A stretch of DNA of 64,000 nt, taken from the NCBI GenBank assembly GCA_965276755.1, contig OZ255625.1, forward strand, positions 1,116,001-1,180,000. Direction: 5' to 3'. The notes under the pieces are model-generated. The model did no database searches, was not told the origin of the DNA, and was given only the letters and a program-made list of their open reading frames with translations. The stretch is from CAJCIS01 sp965276755. Its GTDB lineage: Bacteria; Pseudomonadota; Alphaproteobacteria; Acetobacterales; Acetobacteraceae. This document shows, in pieces, positions 26,083 to 34,417 of the stretch; the stretch's first letter is position 1, and every line of letters starts with the position of its first letter. A program made the position numbers and the translations under genes.

Positions 26083-26466
26083 ATGCGTGTGATGGTGTTT
26101 GTAAAGGCGACCGAAGACAGCGAAATGGAATCCTCTACCGTTGCCTGGAGGACCGAGATAATGGAGACGATGGGCAGGTTCAACGACGAGCTTCGCCATG
26201 CCGGCATCCTGCTCCTTGCAGACGGCCTCAAGCCCACTTCGCAGGCCAAGCGTGTCGCCTTCGACGGTTCGGGCCGCACGGTCATCGATGGCCCTTTCGC
26301 CGAGACCCGCGAGCTGGTCGCGGGTTTCTGGCTGTGGGAGGTCAAGGACATGGACGAGGCGATCGCCTGGGTGAAGCGCTGCCCCAATCCCATGCCGGGA
26401 CCAAGCGAAATTGAAATCCGGCCGCTGTATGAAATGGCAACTGAGATTGAGCGGCCGAACACTTAA
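26083..26466 (+). CDS. YCII/DGPF-domain protein
   Basis: A 127-residue protein of the YCII superfamily. The DGPF motif is present as IDGPFAETRELVAG, with MRVMVFVKATE at the N-terminus and the MDEAIAWVKRCP helix. DGPF proteins are the characteristic partners of ECF42 sigma factors and are thought to serve as signalling or binding partners; catalytic activity is unproven. ATG 26083 follows AGGAGA. Probably in one transcript with the chimeric gene before it, since no ECF42-like promoter is visible in the 72-base gap. Confidence 0.88.
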   Translation: MRVMVFVKATEDSEMESSTVAWRTEIMETMGRFNDELRHAGILLLADGLKPTSQAKRVAFDGSGRTVIDGPFAETRELVAGFWLWEVKDMDEAIAWVKRCPNPMPGPSEIEIRPLYEMATEIERPNT

Positions 26467-26496
26467 AACCCTTTGCAACAATAATTTTCGGAATGA

Positions 26497-26523
26497 TGTC
26501 GATTTCCGATAACCTCGATCGTC
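26497..26523 (+). promoter_or_regulatory. ECF42-type promoter (TGTCGA-N17-CGTC), second copy
   Basis: TGTCGA at 26497-26502 and CGTC at 26520-26523 with the same 17-base spacing as the copy at 25112. It precedes the second YCII gene and, further on, the sigma gene itself, which implies autoregulation. Confidence 0.68.
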
Positions 26524-26570
26524 GCTGTCATGGCAAGCCAATGAGGCGGCTCTAGCAAGGAGAGAAGACG

Positions 26571-26957
26571 ATGCGTGTGATGGTGATCGTGAAGGCGACA
26601 GAAGACACCGAAAAGGGTGTGCCCCCGACGCCCGAGGCGATGGAGGCGATGCAAAAATATATGGAGGCGGCGGCCGAGGCCGGCATCGTCCTCGTCGACG
26701 GAGCCGGCCTGCTGAACTCCTCGAATGGCAAGCGTATCGCGTTCGATGGCGGCAGCTCCACGGTCATCGACGGGCCTTTCGCGGAGACACGCGAGCTCAT
26801 CGCCGGCTACTCGGTATGGGAGGTCAAAAACATGGACGAGGCACTCGCCTGGGTGAAGCGCTGGCCCGCTCCTCTGTCGGGACGGAGCGAAATTGAAATC
26901 CGGCCGCTGTTCGAATGGCAAGCTGCCGATGAGAGTTTTGCGGAGAAGGTGTTGTGA
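26571..26957 (+). CDS. YCII/DGPF-domain protein (second)
   Basis: A 128-residue paralogue of the gene at 26083, with the motif IDGPFAETRELIAG, MRVMVIVKATEDTE at the start and a C-terminal SEIEIRPLFEW. It is 68 bases ahead of the ECF sigma gene and under its own ECF42-type promoter. The two paralogues differ most at residues 14-45, the likely partner-specific region. Confidence 0.9.
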   Translation: MRVMVIVKATEDTEKGVPPTPEAMEAMQKYMEAAAEAGIVLVDGAGLLNSSNGKRIAFDGGSSTVIDGPFAETRELIAGYSVWEVKNMDEALAWVKRWPAPLSGRSEIEIRPLFEWQAADESFAEKVL

Positions 26958-27025
26958 CGCCCCGCGGCGACTGAGGCCGGGCCAATTCCGCTTGCTTGCC
27001 TTATGGCTGTGGCCGACAAGGCGGC

Positions 27026-28270
27026 ATGGGTGCAGGCGAAACGCGCCAGGCGATCGAAGCGGTTTTCCGTATTGAACGGGCCAGGCTCATTGCGGGTCTG
27101 GCCCGCCTGGTGCGCGATTTCGACGTTGCCGAAGAGTTGGCCCACGACGCCTTGGTCGTTGCCCTGACCGAATGGCCCCGTGCCGGCGTTCCGGCCAATC
27201 CCGGCGCCTGGCTGATGACGACCGCAAAGCGCCGCGGCATCGACGCGATCCGGCGCGATAAGCTGCGCGACCGCAAGCATGAGCAAATCGCGCGGGAGCT
27301 GGACGGTGCGTCCGAGATGGTCGAAGCGGCCGTGGACGATGATCTCGGCGACGAGCTGCTGGGCCTGATCTTCACCGCTTGCCACCCCGTGCTGTCGGCC
27401 GGCGCCCGCACGGCGCTGACGCTGCGGGTCGTCGGCGGTCTGACGACAGAGGAGATCGCGCGTGCCTTCCTGGCCAGCGAGGCGACGATCGCCCAGCGCA
27501 TCGTGCGGGCGAAGAAGACGATCGCGAAGGCCGGACTGCGCTTCGAGGTACCGCGCGGGGCGGCGCGGGCGGCGCGGCTTACCTCGGTGCTGGAGGTCGT
27601 CTATCTGATCTTCAACGAAGGCTATGCGGCCACGGCGGGTGAGGCGCTTGTTCGGCCCGCCCTGTGCCTGGAGGCGCAACGGCTGGGCCGCATTCTGGCT
27701 GGGCTGATGCCCGAGGATGCCGAAATGTTCGGCTTGCTGGCCCTGATGGAAATTCAGGCATCGCGTCTGCCGGCCCGCGCCGGGCCGGATGGTGGCCTTG
27801 TTCCGCTGACCGAGCAGAACCGCGCGCGCTGGGACCGAGCGTTGATCCGCAGAGGTCTTGCCGCGCTGGCCCGCGCCGAGGCGCTCGGGGGCGATGGTCC
27901 CTATGCGTTGCAAGCTGCCCTTGCAGGCTGCCATGCGCGGGCGCGCAGCGCGGCCGAGACCGACTGGCCGCGCATCGCGGGGCTGTATGACCGGTTGCGG
28001 GTTGTGATGCCCTCGCCGGTGGTCGATCTCAATCGCGCGGTTGCGCACAGCATGGCCTTCGGGCCCGAAGCGGGGTTGCTTCTGGTGGATGAGATTTCCG
28101 GCGCGGCCGCGCTGCGGCATTATGCGCCGTTGCCGGCGGCGCGGGGCGACTTCCTGTTTCGGTGCGGCCGGCTGGCCGAGGCCCGCCTGGCGTTCGAGGC
28201 TGCGGCCAGGCTCACGCGGAACGCACGGGAAGCGGACTTCCTCCTTGCCCGGGCGGGCGCTTGCGACTGA
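27026..28270 (+). CDS. ECF42-group RNA polymerase sigma factor with C-terminal TPR-like extension
   Basis: A 414-residue sigma factor. Region 2 covers about residues 8-75 (VFRIERARLIAGLARLVRDFDVAEELAHDA, block FDVAEELAHDA; WLMTTAKRRGID), region 4 about 110-165 (GGLTTEEIARAFLASEATIAQRI, key blocks TTEEIA and SEATIAQRIVRAKK). Beyond residue 170 comes a long helical extension (VYLIFNEGYAAT, LMALMEIQASR-like, VDLNRAVA) characteristic of the ECF42 group and needed for activity in studied members. ATG 27026 is the first in-frame ATG. No anti-sigma gene is present, as usual for this group. Confidence 0.9.
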   Translation: MGAGETRQAIEAVFRIERARLIAGLARLVRDFDVAEELAHDALVVALTEWPRAGVPANPGAWLMTTAKRRGIDAIRRDKLRDRKHEQIARELDGASEMVEAAVDDDLGDELLGLIFTACHPVLSAGARTALTLRVVGGLTTEEIARAFLASEATIAQRIVRAKKTIAKAGLRFEVPRGAARAARLTSVLEVVYLIFNEGYAATAGEALVRPALCLEAQRLGRILAGLMPEDAEMFGLLALMEIQASRLPARAGPDGGLVPLTEQNRARWDRALIRRGLAALARAEALGGDGPYALQAALAGCHARARSAAETDWPRIAGLYDRLRVVMPSPVVDLNRAVAHSMAFGPEAGLLLVDEISGAAALRHYAPLPAARGDFLFRCGRLAEARLAFEAAARLTRNAREADFLLARAGACD

Positions 28271-28343
28271 TTGCATCGATTCGCGCGCCTGCACTGGAGT
28301 TCGCCAAGAGCGATCCCGGCCAGGTTCGTGCCGGTCGTTTGGT

Positions 28344-29021
28344 CTAGTGCGGGCCCATTGGCGGGCGCTTGGCGGCGGTGAGGTCTGGCAGGTGAGGGGC
28401 CTCGGTGGGCTTGGCTGGAGCGGCTGGGCGCGGGAGCGGCTGGGGGTAGGACGCGGGGGGCTTGGCTGGGTGGGCGATGGCGGACAGAGCTGCCTCGATT
28501 TGCGACGCGGCGAGTTCGGGCATGTCCAGCAGCGCGAGCGTTGCGGCGGCGTGGGGGCCGGCGAGGATGTCGCCGATGGCGGCGCGGTGGTCTTCGAGGG
28601 GTTCACGTAGGTCGGGCGGGAGGAGGTGGCGGTCCCGGATGAGGAGGAGATGGGCCTCGGTGGGGTTGCCGAATTGGGTGCGCGTGAAGGCGAGGTAGGC
28701 GGCGCGCTGGGCGGCGGCGCGGTTGGCGGTGCCGTGCGGGATTTGGCCGAGTGCGCTGGCGATGGCCATGAGGTGGCGGTGCAGGATGGCGGCGAGGATG
28801 CTGTCCATGTCCACGAAATGGCGGCGGATGGTAAGCGGTGCCATGCGTAGGGCCAGCGCGAAATCGGTCAGGCGGATGGCGGCGGCGCCGTGGTTGGCCA
28901 TGAGGTGCTGGGCGGCGTTGAGGATGCGGGTGCGGCGTTCCTCCTCGCGATGGCAGGGGGCGGGGCGGTTGTCGGAGAGGTCATCGCACTCGGCGCGTAG
29001 GGTTCGGGCTGGGGTGTGCAT
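28344..29021 (-). CDS. TetR-family transcriptional regulator
   Basis: A 225-residue protein with an N-terminal TetR HTH (RILNAAQHLMANHGAAAIRLTDFALALRMAP, with the recognition helix TIRRHFVDMDSIL) at about residues 30-80. The C-terminal ligand domain ends in a Pro/Ala-rich tail (PQPLPRPAAPAKPTEAP) that is unusual. Convergent with the sigma gene, so probably not part of its regulon. The target is not evident; upstream is the low-GC defence island. Confidence 0.82.
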   Translation of the reverse strand: MHTPARTLRAECDDLSDNRPAPCHREEERRTRILNAAQHLMANHGAAAIRLTDFALALRMAPLTIRRHFVDMDSILAAILHRHLMAIASALGQIPHGTANRAAAQRAAYLAFTRTQFGNPTEAHLLLIRDRHLLPPDLREPLEDHRAAIGDILAGPHAAATLALLDMPELAASQIEAALSAIAHPAKPPASYPQPLPRPAAPAKPTEAPHLPDLTAAKRPPMGPH

Positions 29022-29276
29022 GGGTGGGAGGGTAGTGAACGGAGGGGGAACGTGGCAAGCGGGGATTTGGGGGGTGTGGTGGGGGAGGTACGGGCAAGTG
29101 GATTATCGAATTATTGCCTTATTAGGTCTGCTTAGGATACTTACGTAGGTCTAGGAGCGTGGCGAGTTCGCCGATGTAATAAAGACATGTGTATTTTGAA
29201 TTTGCAGTTGACCACCAACTACGTCGTAAATTCCAACTCCGGCGCTTAGCCTAACATTCACGAAGAAAGAGAAACT
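29022..29276. other. Left boundary of the lower-GC island, non-coding
   Basis: Base composition changes within this gap: the part up to about 29095 is G-rich like the TetR gene, while 29096-29276 is A/T-rich (GATTATCGAATTATTGCC and onwards). I found no convincing direct repeat linking it to the right boundary near 33300-33480. Confidence 0.5.
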
Positions 29277-29570
29277 ATGGTTCAGGATTGGGCGCGTGAG
29301 CGCCGCTGGATTGTTCTCGGCACCGATGGTCGCTACGTCATTCTCGGTCGGCACTCGGATCCTACCGATGAAGAGGTTCTCGCTGCTGAACGGTTCCTTT
29401 TATCAAAGGGTCTTTCCGGCTGGCTCGCGGTAATGGAAGGTGATTACTTTGCCCAACGTGGCCAGCCAGGATTGTTGATGGTTCGCACCCTCGCTGAACC
29501 AACTAGTGCCTTCGCGGATGCCGCGGCTGCCTTTGAGGCTGAACGCATTCGGGCTGTGCAGCTAGTATAG
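29277..29570 (+). CDS. Small hypothetical protein
   Basis: A 97-residue acidic protein I cannot assign to a family. The N-terminal half looks like a small beta-sheet (RRWIVLGTDGRYVILGRHSDPTDEE, block VLGTDGRYVILG), followed by a helix (EEVLAAERFLLSKGLSGWLAVMEGDYF) and an Ala-rich C-terminus. ATG 29277 is preceded by AAAGAGAAA. Convergent with vsr, with only five bases between the stop codons; it may belong to the defence island or be a host gene at its edge. Confidence 0.6.
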   Translation: MVQDWARERRWIVLGTDGRYVILGRHSDPTDEEVLAAERFLLSKGLSGWLAVMEGDYFAQRGQPGLLMVRTLAEPTSAFADAAAAFEAERIRAVQLV

Positions 29571-29575
29571 CATTG

Positions 29576-29986
29576 CTAGAGGCCTCCCAATACCGAGCGT
29601 AGCCTCTGGGCGACATTTTCTAGATTCCTAGTTTCGCACTCCCAAATAATTTCAACGTTCCAGCCATTGACCCGAAGCAGATACTCCTTGCGTCGGTCCC
29701 GCTCGACATTGGCGGCAAACTTGGGCTCCCAAAATTCCGGCCGGGTCTTCGGCGTTGAGGCGAGGCGGCAATCTGGATGACGATGCCAGAAACAGCCATG
29801 AACAAATATTGCCGTCCGAAAGCGGGGAAACACTAAGTCCGGGGTTCCCGGCAGGTCTCGGCGGTGTAATCTAAAGCGGAAACCGAGCGCATGCGCGATG
29901 CTACGAACAATCATCTCCGGTTTTGTGTTCTTCGGGGCAACACGCCCCATAAGCCAGGAACGGCGCTCCGGTGTGAGCCTGTCCAC
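29576..29986 (-). CDS. vsr: Very short patch repair endonuclease Vsr
   Basis: Nicks next to T:G mismatches that arise from deamination of 5-methylcytosine. The 136-residue protein shows the conserved family blocks: RSWLMGRVAPKNTKPEMIVR, FRFRLHRRDLPGTPDLVFPRFRTAIFVHGCFWHRH (blocks LPGTPDLVF and FVHGCFWHRH, with the catalytic Asp and the zinc ligands) and the C-terminal VERDRRKEYLLRVNGW. GTG 29986 is the start, 14 bases after the end of the GHKL gene, so it is the last gene of the operon with the cytosine-C5 methyltransferase it would support. Confidence 0.93.
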   Translation of the reverse strand: MDRLTPERRSWLMGRVAPKNTKPEMIVRSIAHALGFRFRLHRRDLPGTPDLVFPRFRTAIFVHGCFWHRHPDCRLASTPKTRPEFWEPKFAANVERDRRKEYLLRVNGWNVEIIWECETRNLENVAQRLRSVLGGL

Positions 29987-30000
29987 TAGATCAAAGCACG

Positions 30001-31980
30001 TTAGGTAGATGCGTAATCGTCGATCGCAGCCATGACCCTTCCGAGTACATCTAGCGTTTGTTTGTGCTTCAAGTAATCACTATACGATTTCTCAGCGTTC
30101 TCGAGAAGTTCATTGTAAAAGACAACCCGTGCGTTGGAGTTACGAAGTTGGTTCGTGGTCCGGTCTTGGCCAGCTGGGTCGTGCCACTCTCGCGGCGGTT
30201 TACCTAGTACAAAGACGATTTCCACGGCCTCATTTTGCCGACCAGCCGTGGTCAGCAGCTTCTGCATCCCAATGCCATACTTATCCGCTTGATCCAGCAT
30301 TTCCGAACGCCCTATTACCCGTTCAGGACGCTTCAATTCAACAATAATATGCTGTCCAGCGGCCTTTCTGTAGGCGATGTCTAGTCTCCCCTTACGTTCA
30401 CCCTCGGTAAGTTTGGCCGTAACCCCAGCAAGCATTGCTTGAACGTTCTTCTCCATCACTTCAGTACCTTCGACCCGCTCCCAAGAGGGATCGAGTAGCC
30501 AAAGGTGATCGTAGAGATAACTCTGAATCGCTTTCTCAAGAGCGTTTTGCTCCACACGGTCGCGCAAAGCGCGAATCACTGCAATCCGCTGTTGAACAAT
30601 TTGCCCATACAAATTTGCCTCCAGTCCATCGAGTTCCTGAAATAATTCGAGCGCAACAGGCAAGTTCTCGTCTGAAATTTGCTCTATAGCTTCTAGATTA
30701 TCATGCAGCCTATAGAATTCAAAACCCAAGACGGCATGTTTGATCAATTGTCTTCGTTCATTTGGATCATCGGTACGAATGCGATTAATCTTCCCGAGCC
30801 ATGCCTGAGCCTTTTTTCGGATCGAAGATTTAAGGGAGTCGAGCCAGTCCTTGACTGCCGGGATTGTCAGTGCCTGCTTTACGCCGGCTTGGGATCGAAG
30901 ATCGGACCACCTGTTTTGTATGTGCTTGAGTTCCTTACTTAAGAAGTCCTTCAACGCCGCGTAACGATCGTCGTCTTCTACAAGCCGCTGTCTGCTACTT
31001 GTGGCCGCATCGTCGTCCGGCTCCTCGTCTTCCTGTCCGTCATACGTGTCGAATAAATCCGCTCGAAGTTCTCCTAGCAAATAGCCTGCGAAAACGCCCC
31101 GTTCCGAGAAGTCTCCTAGAATGTCCTCTTGAGCCATTTTGCCGCGAACAAAGACGGCGATCCTATTCAGGTTTTCCGAGCTCTCAGCATCTTTTAATTG
31201 ACCAGATTCCCGTACTGTTCCTATCCATCCGCTTATTCCATTTGGCGCACCTCTCACTTCAATATTTTCCACATTCTTCGCCAAGGCTGCCACAGACGCA
31301 TGATCTCCATAGGTCCACAGGTATTGCAGTTTGTCATAGTAATCTCGGTCTGCTGCGGTGACGGACTTTCCATCTATTTCGACCACAAAGTTGCAGGTAT
31401 CTTCAATTATCGAGAAGCGACGCGCCACTCGCGTTCTGAGACCTTTACTGGTCGCGACCGTTTGTTTACGGCGCAAATTGGTAAGAGTTATTCGTGTCCC
31501 ATGAGAAAAGGTGATTTTACTAGTCGATAGCTCCTTAGGTTCGTACACACCTGTTCCGCCCGACGCTTTAATTTTCGCGCGGATGGCATCCAACTCCATA
31601 AGAAACGCGCTCTTTTCACCGGCTTTAGCCGTTTCGATAACAACCGTATTTGCAATGGAAAACAGGGAAAGCTTTCCAATCCCCTTTCGACCCATCGGCT
31701 TTCGGCCTTTGGCTGTGAGACCCGGCTGTTCGTCACGTCGCCGATGGCCAACCATCAGAAATCGTCGGTTGACTTCGTCTGCGGTCATGCCGATGCCATC
31801 ATCTTCTATCACAAAACGATTGTTAGCTTTATCGAACTGGATGTTAATGTGCTGCGCATCCGCATCCCACGCGTTAGCGACGATTTCCGACAATACCGAA
31901 GGCACGTTGCTGTAAAGGTTAATTCCTAGGTGCTCAAGTACGTTGAGGCTGACCGTCAAGTGAAACCGGCCAGCAGTCAT
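30001..31980 (-). CDS. GHKL (MutL/MORC/Hsp90-type) ATPase with C-terminal PD-(D/E)XK-like nuclease domain
   Basis: A 659-residue putative restriction component. The Bergerat ATP fold is clear: N-box EIVANAWDADA near residues 33-43, G1 box DDGIGM near 60, and G2 box GRKGIGKLS near 100. A long helical middle follows with an acidic stretch (EDEEPDDDAATSS). The C-terminal part holds a PD-(D/E)XK pattern, RLDIAY then IIVELKRPE, near residues 535-555. GHKL ATPases of this kind are known partners of methyltransferase-based systems. It overlaps the methyltransferase stop by ATGA, so translation is coupled. The nuclease assignment rests on a short motif only. Confidence 0.8.
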   Translation of the reverse strand: MTAGRFHLTVSLNVLEHLGINLYSNVPSVLSEIVANAWDADAQHINIQFDKANNRFVIEDDGIGMTADEVNRRFLMVGHRRRDEQPGLTAKGRKPMGRKGIGKLSLFSIANTVVIETAKAGEKSAFLMELDAIRAKIKASGGTGVYEPKELSTSKITFSHGTRITLTNLRRKQTVATSKGLRTRVARRFSIIEDTCNFVVEIDGKSVTAADRDYYDKLQYLWTYGDHASVAALAKNVENIEVRGAPNGISGWIGTVRESGQLKDAESSENLNRIAVFVRGKMAQEDILGDFSERGVFAGYLLGELRADLFDTYDGQEDEEPDDDAATSSRQRLVEDDDRYAALKDFLSKELKHIQNRWSDLRSQAGVKQALTIPAVKDWLDSLKSSIRKKAQAWLGKINRIRTDDPNERRQLIKHAVLGFEFYRLHDNLEAIEQISDENLPVALELFQELDGLEANLYGQIVQQRIAVIRALRDRVEQNALEKAIQSYLYDHLWLLDPSWERVEGTEVMEKNVQAMLAGVTAKLTEGERKGRLDIAYRKAAGQHIIVELKRPERVIGRSEMLDQADKYGIGMQKLLTTAGRQNEAVEIVFVLGKPPREWHDPAGQDRTTNQLRNSNARVVFYNELLENAEKSYSDYLKHKQTLDVLGRVMAAIDDYAST

Positions 31981-33068
31981 GTGTAGTGTGCCTCAAGGTG
32001 CCGGCGAATGGTTCGGCCAATGGCTCGGCTCAACACCACCGGAACGGCATTGCCGATCATTCGGCCGACAATCTTTGCAGCAGGGAGGCGACCCGGCGCG
32101 ACAAATCTGTAGTCCCGCGGAAAGGATTGCAGCATTGCGCCCTCTCGGAGAGATAAAGCCCTGTCTTGAGTCGGGTGGCCAAAACGCCCGCTCCCAAAAG
32201 CGTAGAACTGCGTCGTTATCGTCGGAGACGGCCCGTCACCGCGCATGCGCCCATACACAGACCTGTAACCCCGACCAGTCCTCGCCCGATGGCATTCTGC
32301 CACAAGGTCGGCATCCCAATCTTGCCAGGAGCCCCCAGGCCGCGACATACGCAGACGACGAAGGTTGATCTCCGAAATGCCACTCGCGACGTGCAACGAA
32401 TCGTTGGGGTCGGTCTCACCTGCGGCGATCGCCGGAAGCTCGCCGATGGTCTCCTCGACAGTGGGGTATTCAGCTTCGGTTAATGAGGGTGGCTCGATTT
32501 CAATTGGCCCCAAACGGGATGCCAGGACTACCATACGCGAGCGGCGCTGGGGGAGGCCATAGCTTGGGAGAAATAGGATGTCGTGCCACACGATATATCC
32601 GGCAGCAGTTAACCGAGATCGGAAATCCTTAAAGACTAAACCGTCGTGAAAGTCTAACAGTCGAGGCACATTCTCCATTGATACAACGTCCGGCAGAGTT
32701 TTCTCAACTAGGTCGGCAAAGCGCCCGACTAATTTCCACTTCGGATCTGTGTTCTTTTGCCGGTAGGTGGAAAACGGTTGACACGGCGCACAGCCGACCA
32801 AAACGCGCGCTAAACCAGGATAGAACAGCTCCAGCAGGTTTTCTGGAGTGAGGTCTGCAACGTCCCTGCGCAAGAATGGTGCATAGTTGTTTGTTTCAAA
32901 TGGGTAGCGACAAGCTTCGTCCAAATCCATACCCGCGGCGATTGGTAAACCCTCAAGGAGCAACCCGTGCGCCAAGCCCCCCGCACCGCAGAAGACGTCT
33001 ACTACGCTTGCTATTGAAGCCTGTTTTACCGACGGCTTTGAAGCCGACGCGCGTTGGCGACCACTCAA
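31977..33068 (-). CDS. DNA (cytosine-5-)-methyltransferase
   Basis: Transfers methyl groups to C5 of cytosine in a specific DNA site. Conserved motifs in order: I DVFCGAGGLAHG at residues 24-35, IV GCAPCQPFS with catalytic Cys96, VI ENVPRLL near 135, VIII QRRSRMVVLA near 180, and the C-terminal IX-X pair with GNAVPVVLSRAI. The 363 residues leave a short target-recognition region, so the site cannot be predicted. The start is TTG 33068 with GGAGG six bases upstream; it overlaps the stop of the HTH gene (TTGA). Confidence 0.95.
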   Translation of the reverse strand: MSGRQRASASKPSVKQASIASVVDVFCGAGGLAHGLLLEGLPIAAGMDLDEACRYPFETNNYAPFLRRDVADLTPENLLELFYPGLARVLVGCAPCQPFSTYRQKNTDPKWKLVGRFADLVEKTLPDVVSMENVPRLLDFHDGLVFKDFRSRLTAAGYIVWHDILFLPSYGLPQRRSRMVVLASRLGPIEIEPPSLTEAEYPTVEETIGELPAIAAGETDPNDSLHVASGISEINLRRLRMSRPGGSWQDWDADLVAECHRARTGRGYRSVYGRMRGDGPSPTITTQFYAFGSGRFGHPTQDRALSLREGAMLQSFPRDYRFVAPGRLPAAKIVGRMIGNAVPVVLSRAIGRTIRRHLEAHYT

Positions 33069-33301
33069 AACTTGCCTCCGCTAAGGCTGCCATCCGTCTC
33101 CTCGCTTCTGCTGCGCCCGCTAGCAATCTTCCCGCTATCCAACAGCATACGCAGAGCCGTCTCGGGTGGTCCAGCAACCGATCTATGGCCGCTTTCCCAC
33201 TGTTGAACCGTCCGGAGATCGCTTCGTGAGAAAGTCGCGATTGCTCGTTGGATAGACCAGCCGACTGCAAGCCGAAGCTTCTTGACCCCCGCACCGTTCA
33301 C
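33065..33301 (-). CDS. Small HTH (Xre-like) regulator heading the restriction-modification operon
   Basis: A 78-residue protein with one helix-turn-helix: VKKLRLAVGWSIQRAIATFSRSDLRTVQQWESG, where SDLRTVQQWESGHR is the recognition helix region, and a basic-acidic tail. Its position as first gene, with a stop overlapping the methyltransferase start, suggests a controller (C-protein-like) role setting the order of methylation and restriction. GTG 33301 is the start. The promoter probably lies in 33302-33505. Confidence 0.75.
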   Translation of the reverse strand: MNGAGVKKLRLAVGWSIQRAIATFSRSDLRTVQQWESGHRSVAGPPETALRMLLDSGKIASGRSRSEETDGSLSGGKF

Positions 33302-33505
33302 CTGCTTACCTAATCCTTATCTCGGCGACGGCAGTTAACCAGACGATACGGCCATTGGCCGTGCCACTACAATAGGCTTAATAGCGTCATCGTTGGCTCA
33401 ATGCGATCAGGCTTGTTGTAGGGTAGGCTAGATAAGGACTGGGCCATCAATTTTCGGACTTGCCCCCACGACCGCCGCCTGGATCCTCCCTTCCCGCTTG
33501 CGAGC
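33302..33505. promoter_or_regulatory. Upstream region of the restriction-modification operon and right island boundary
   Basis: About 200 bases with A/T-rich patches and no open frame of note. It must contain the promoter of the leftward HTH operon. GC content returns to the surrounding level at about 33460. Confidence 0.4.
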
Positions 33506-33760
33506 CTAGGCGATGCCAAAGCTGTTTTGCATCCGCATCAGCGTGTCCATAGACACGCCGAAGGCTTTTTCGATCCGCAAAGCCATTTCGGCCGAAAGGC
33601 GCGCGCGCTCGTTCAGCAAAGCCGATAGCGTAGGGCCTGTCACGCCGAGCGCCGACGCCGCGTCCGTCACCGACAGGCCAAGGGCCTCGACGATCTCGCT
33701 GCGCACGAACCCGCCGGGATGCGCGGGGTTCTTCATGCGGATGCCGGTTAGCGTGCTCAT
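33506..33760 (-). CDS. HigA-family antitoxin (orphan)
   Basis: An 84-residue HigA-type Xre protein: MKNPAHPGGFVRSEIVEALGLSVTDAASALG (block HPGGFVRSEIVEALGLS), VTGPTLSALLNERARLSAEMALRIEKAFG. This is the standard addiction-module antitoxin pattern. ATG 33760 has AGGAG eight bases upstream. The toxin gene higB, normally directly upstream, is not intact here; see the finding on the region 33761-34129. Confidence 0.88.
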   Translation of the reverse strand: MSTLTGIRMKNPAHPGGFVRSEIVEALGLSVTDAASALGVTGPTLSALLNERARLSAEMALRIEKAFGVSMDTLMRMQNSFGIA

Positions 33761-34129
33761 TGTCGGCTCCTAATGGTCGTCTTCACCTACTGGCGGCGCA
33801 GCTCGGGGCGAAGGCCGCCGCCCAAGCGCAAAGTTTGAGTCAAGGCAGCCGGAGCCTGGCTATTGCCTCAACGCGGCCACCGACGCAGATCCCTTATCGC
33901 CAGAGGCGCACAAACGATAGGAGCCAATCTAGGCGGTTTGCGCATGGTTCAAATCTGGTAATCTGGTCGAGCAGGCGGCGGCCCGACTCGCCGCAAGCCA
34001 AGCGGGCCGCCCTTTGCGGCCGGGCCGGGCGTTCCATTAGCGTCCCGGTCCGGTCCCTGTCTTATTCGCACTATGCGAATAAGCGCCGGTGCCGCAAGGC
34101 CACCCGATGCGATTTCTGCACATGGCGTC
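33761..34129. other. Gap between HigA and the broken RelE/ParE toxin, possible higB relic
   Basis: No intact open frame fits a HigB toxin. Directly before higA, on the minus strand, one frame ends in G-E-D-D-H-stop, faintly like the DYH-stop tail of HigB, so decay is possible but weakly supported. The middle holds a GC-rich inverted stretch (GGGCCGCCCTTTGCGGCC) and CTTATTCGCACTATGCGAATAAG, a good 23-base hairpin at 34061-34083. Confidence 0.4.
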
Positions 34130-34417
34130 TCACAAGCGCTTCGGAATGTCGGCGCGGTCGTAAAACACGCCCAAGACGATCGGCGGGTCTGTCGTACTAA
34201 AAACAAACCAGTAGGATTCGGCGGGGGTCCAGGCCTGACCATCTGCCTATAGCTGAAGGTAAGGCAATGGCGCGGGGCGGTATTTGCCCTGGGCGATCTG
34301 CCGCCGCGCCAGGCTAATGGCGTTGGTCAGCTTGGGACGTGCGGCCTGGCGGCCATGCTGACGGTAATAACCCCTGAGTTCCGCCACATGCCGCTTGGCC
34401 GTGTCGGATAGTCTCAC
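34130..34417 (-). pseudogene. RelE/ParE-family toxin interrupted by an in-frame amber codon
   Basis: Read from GTG 34417, the frame gives VRLSDTAKRHVAELRGYYRQ and so on for 56 residues, then TAG at 34247-34249, then 38 more residues in the same frame ending ESYWFVFSTTDPPIVLGVFYDRADIPKRL before TGA at 34130. The last blocks (YW-x-x-FSTTDPP, VFYDRADIP-x-RL) are the hallmark of a common RelE/ParE toxin subgroup, and their normal register shows that only one codon is broken. Total length (95 codons) is normal. It starts one base inside the stop of the 58-residue ORF before it. It could be inactivated to remove toxicity or be read through. Confidence 0.78.

Noticed and set aside
26807..28606. 599-codon minus-strand frame across the sigma gene
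   Set aside because: Low-complexity Pro/Arg-rich shadow; the plus strand encodes sigma regions 2 and 4 clearly.
29022..33505. Defence island as part of a prophage or integrative element
   Set aside because: No integrase, attachment-site repeat, tRNA or phage structural gene was visible at either boundary.
33949..34242. 97-codon minus-strand frame overlapping the toxin pseudogene
   Set aside because: Different frame from the RelE/ParE-like one, which has clear family motifs on both sides of the amber codon.
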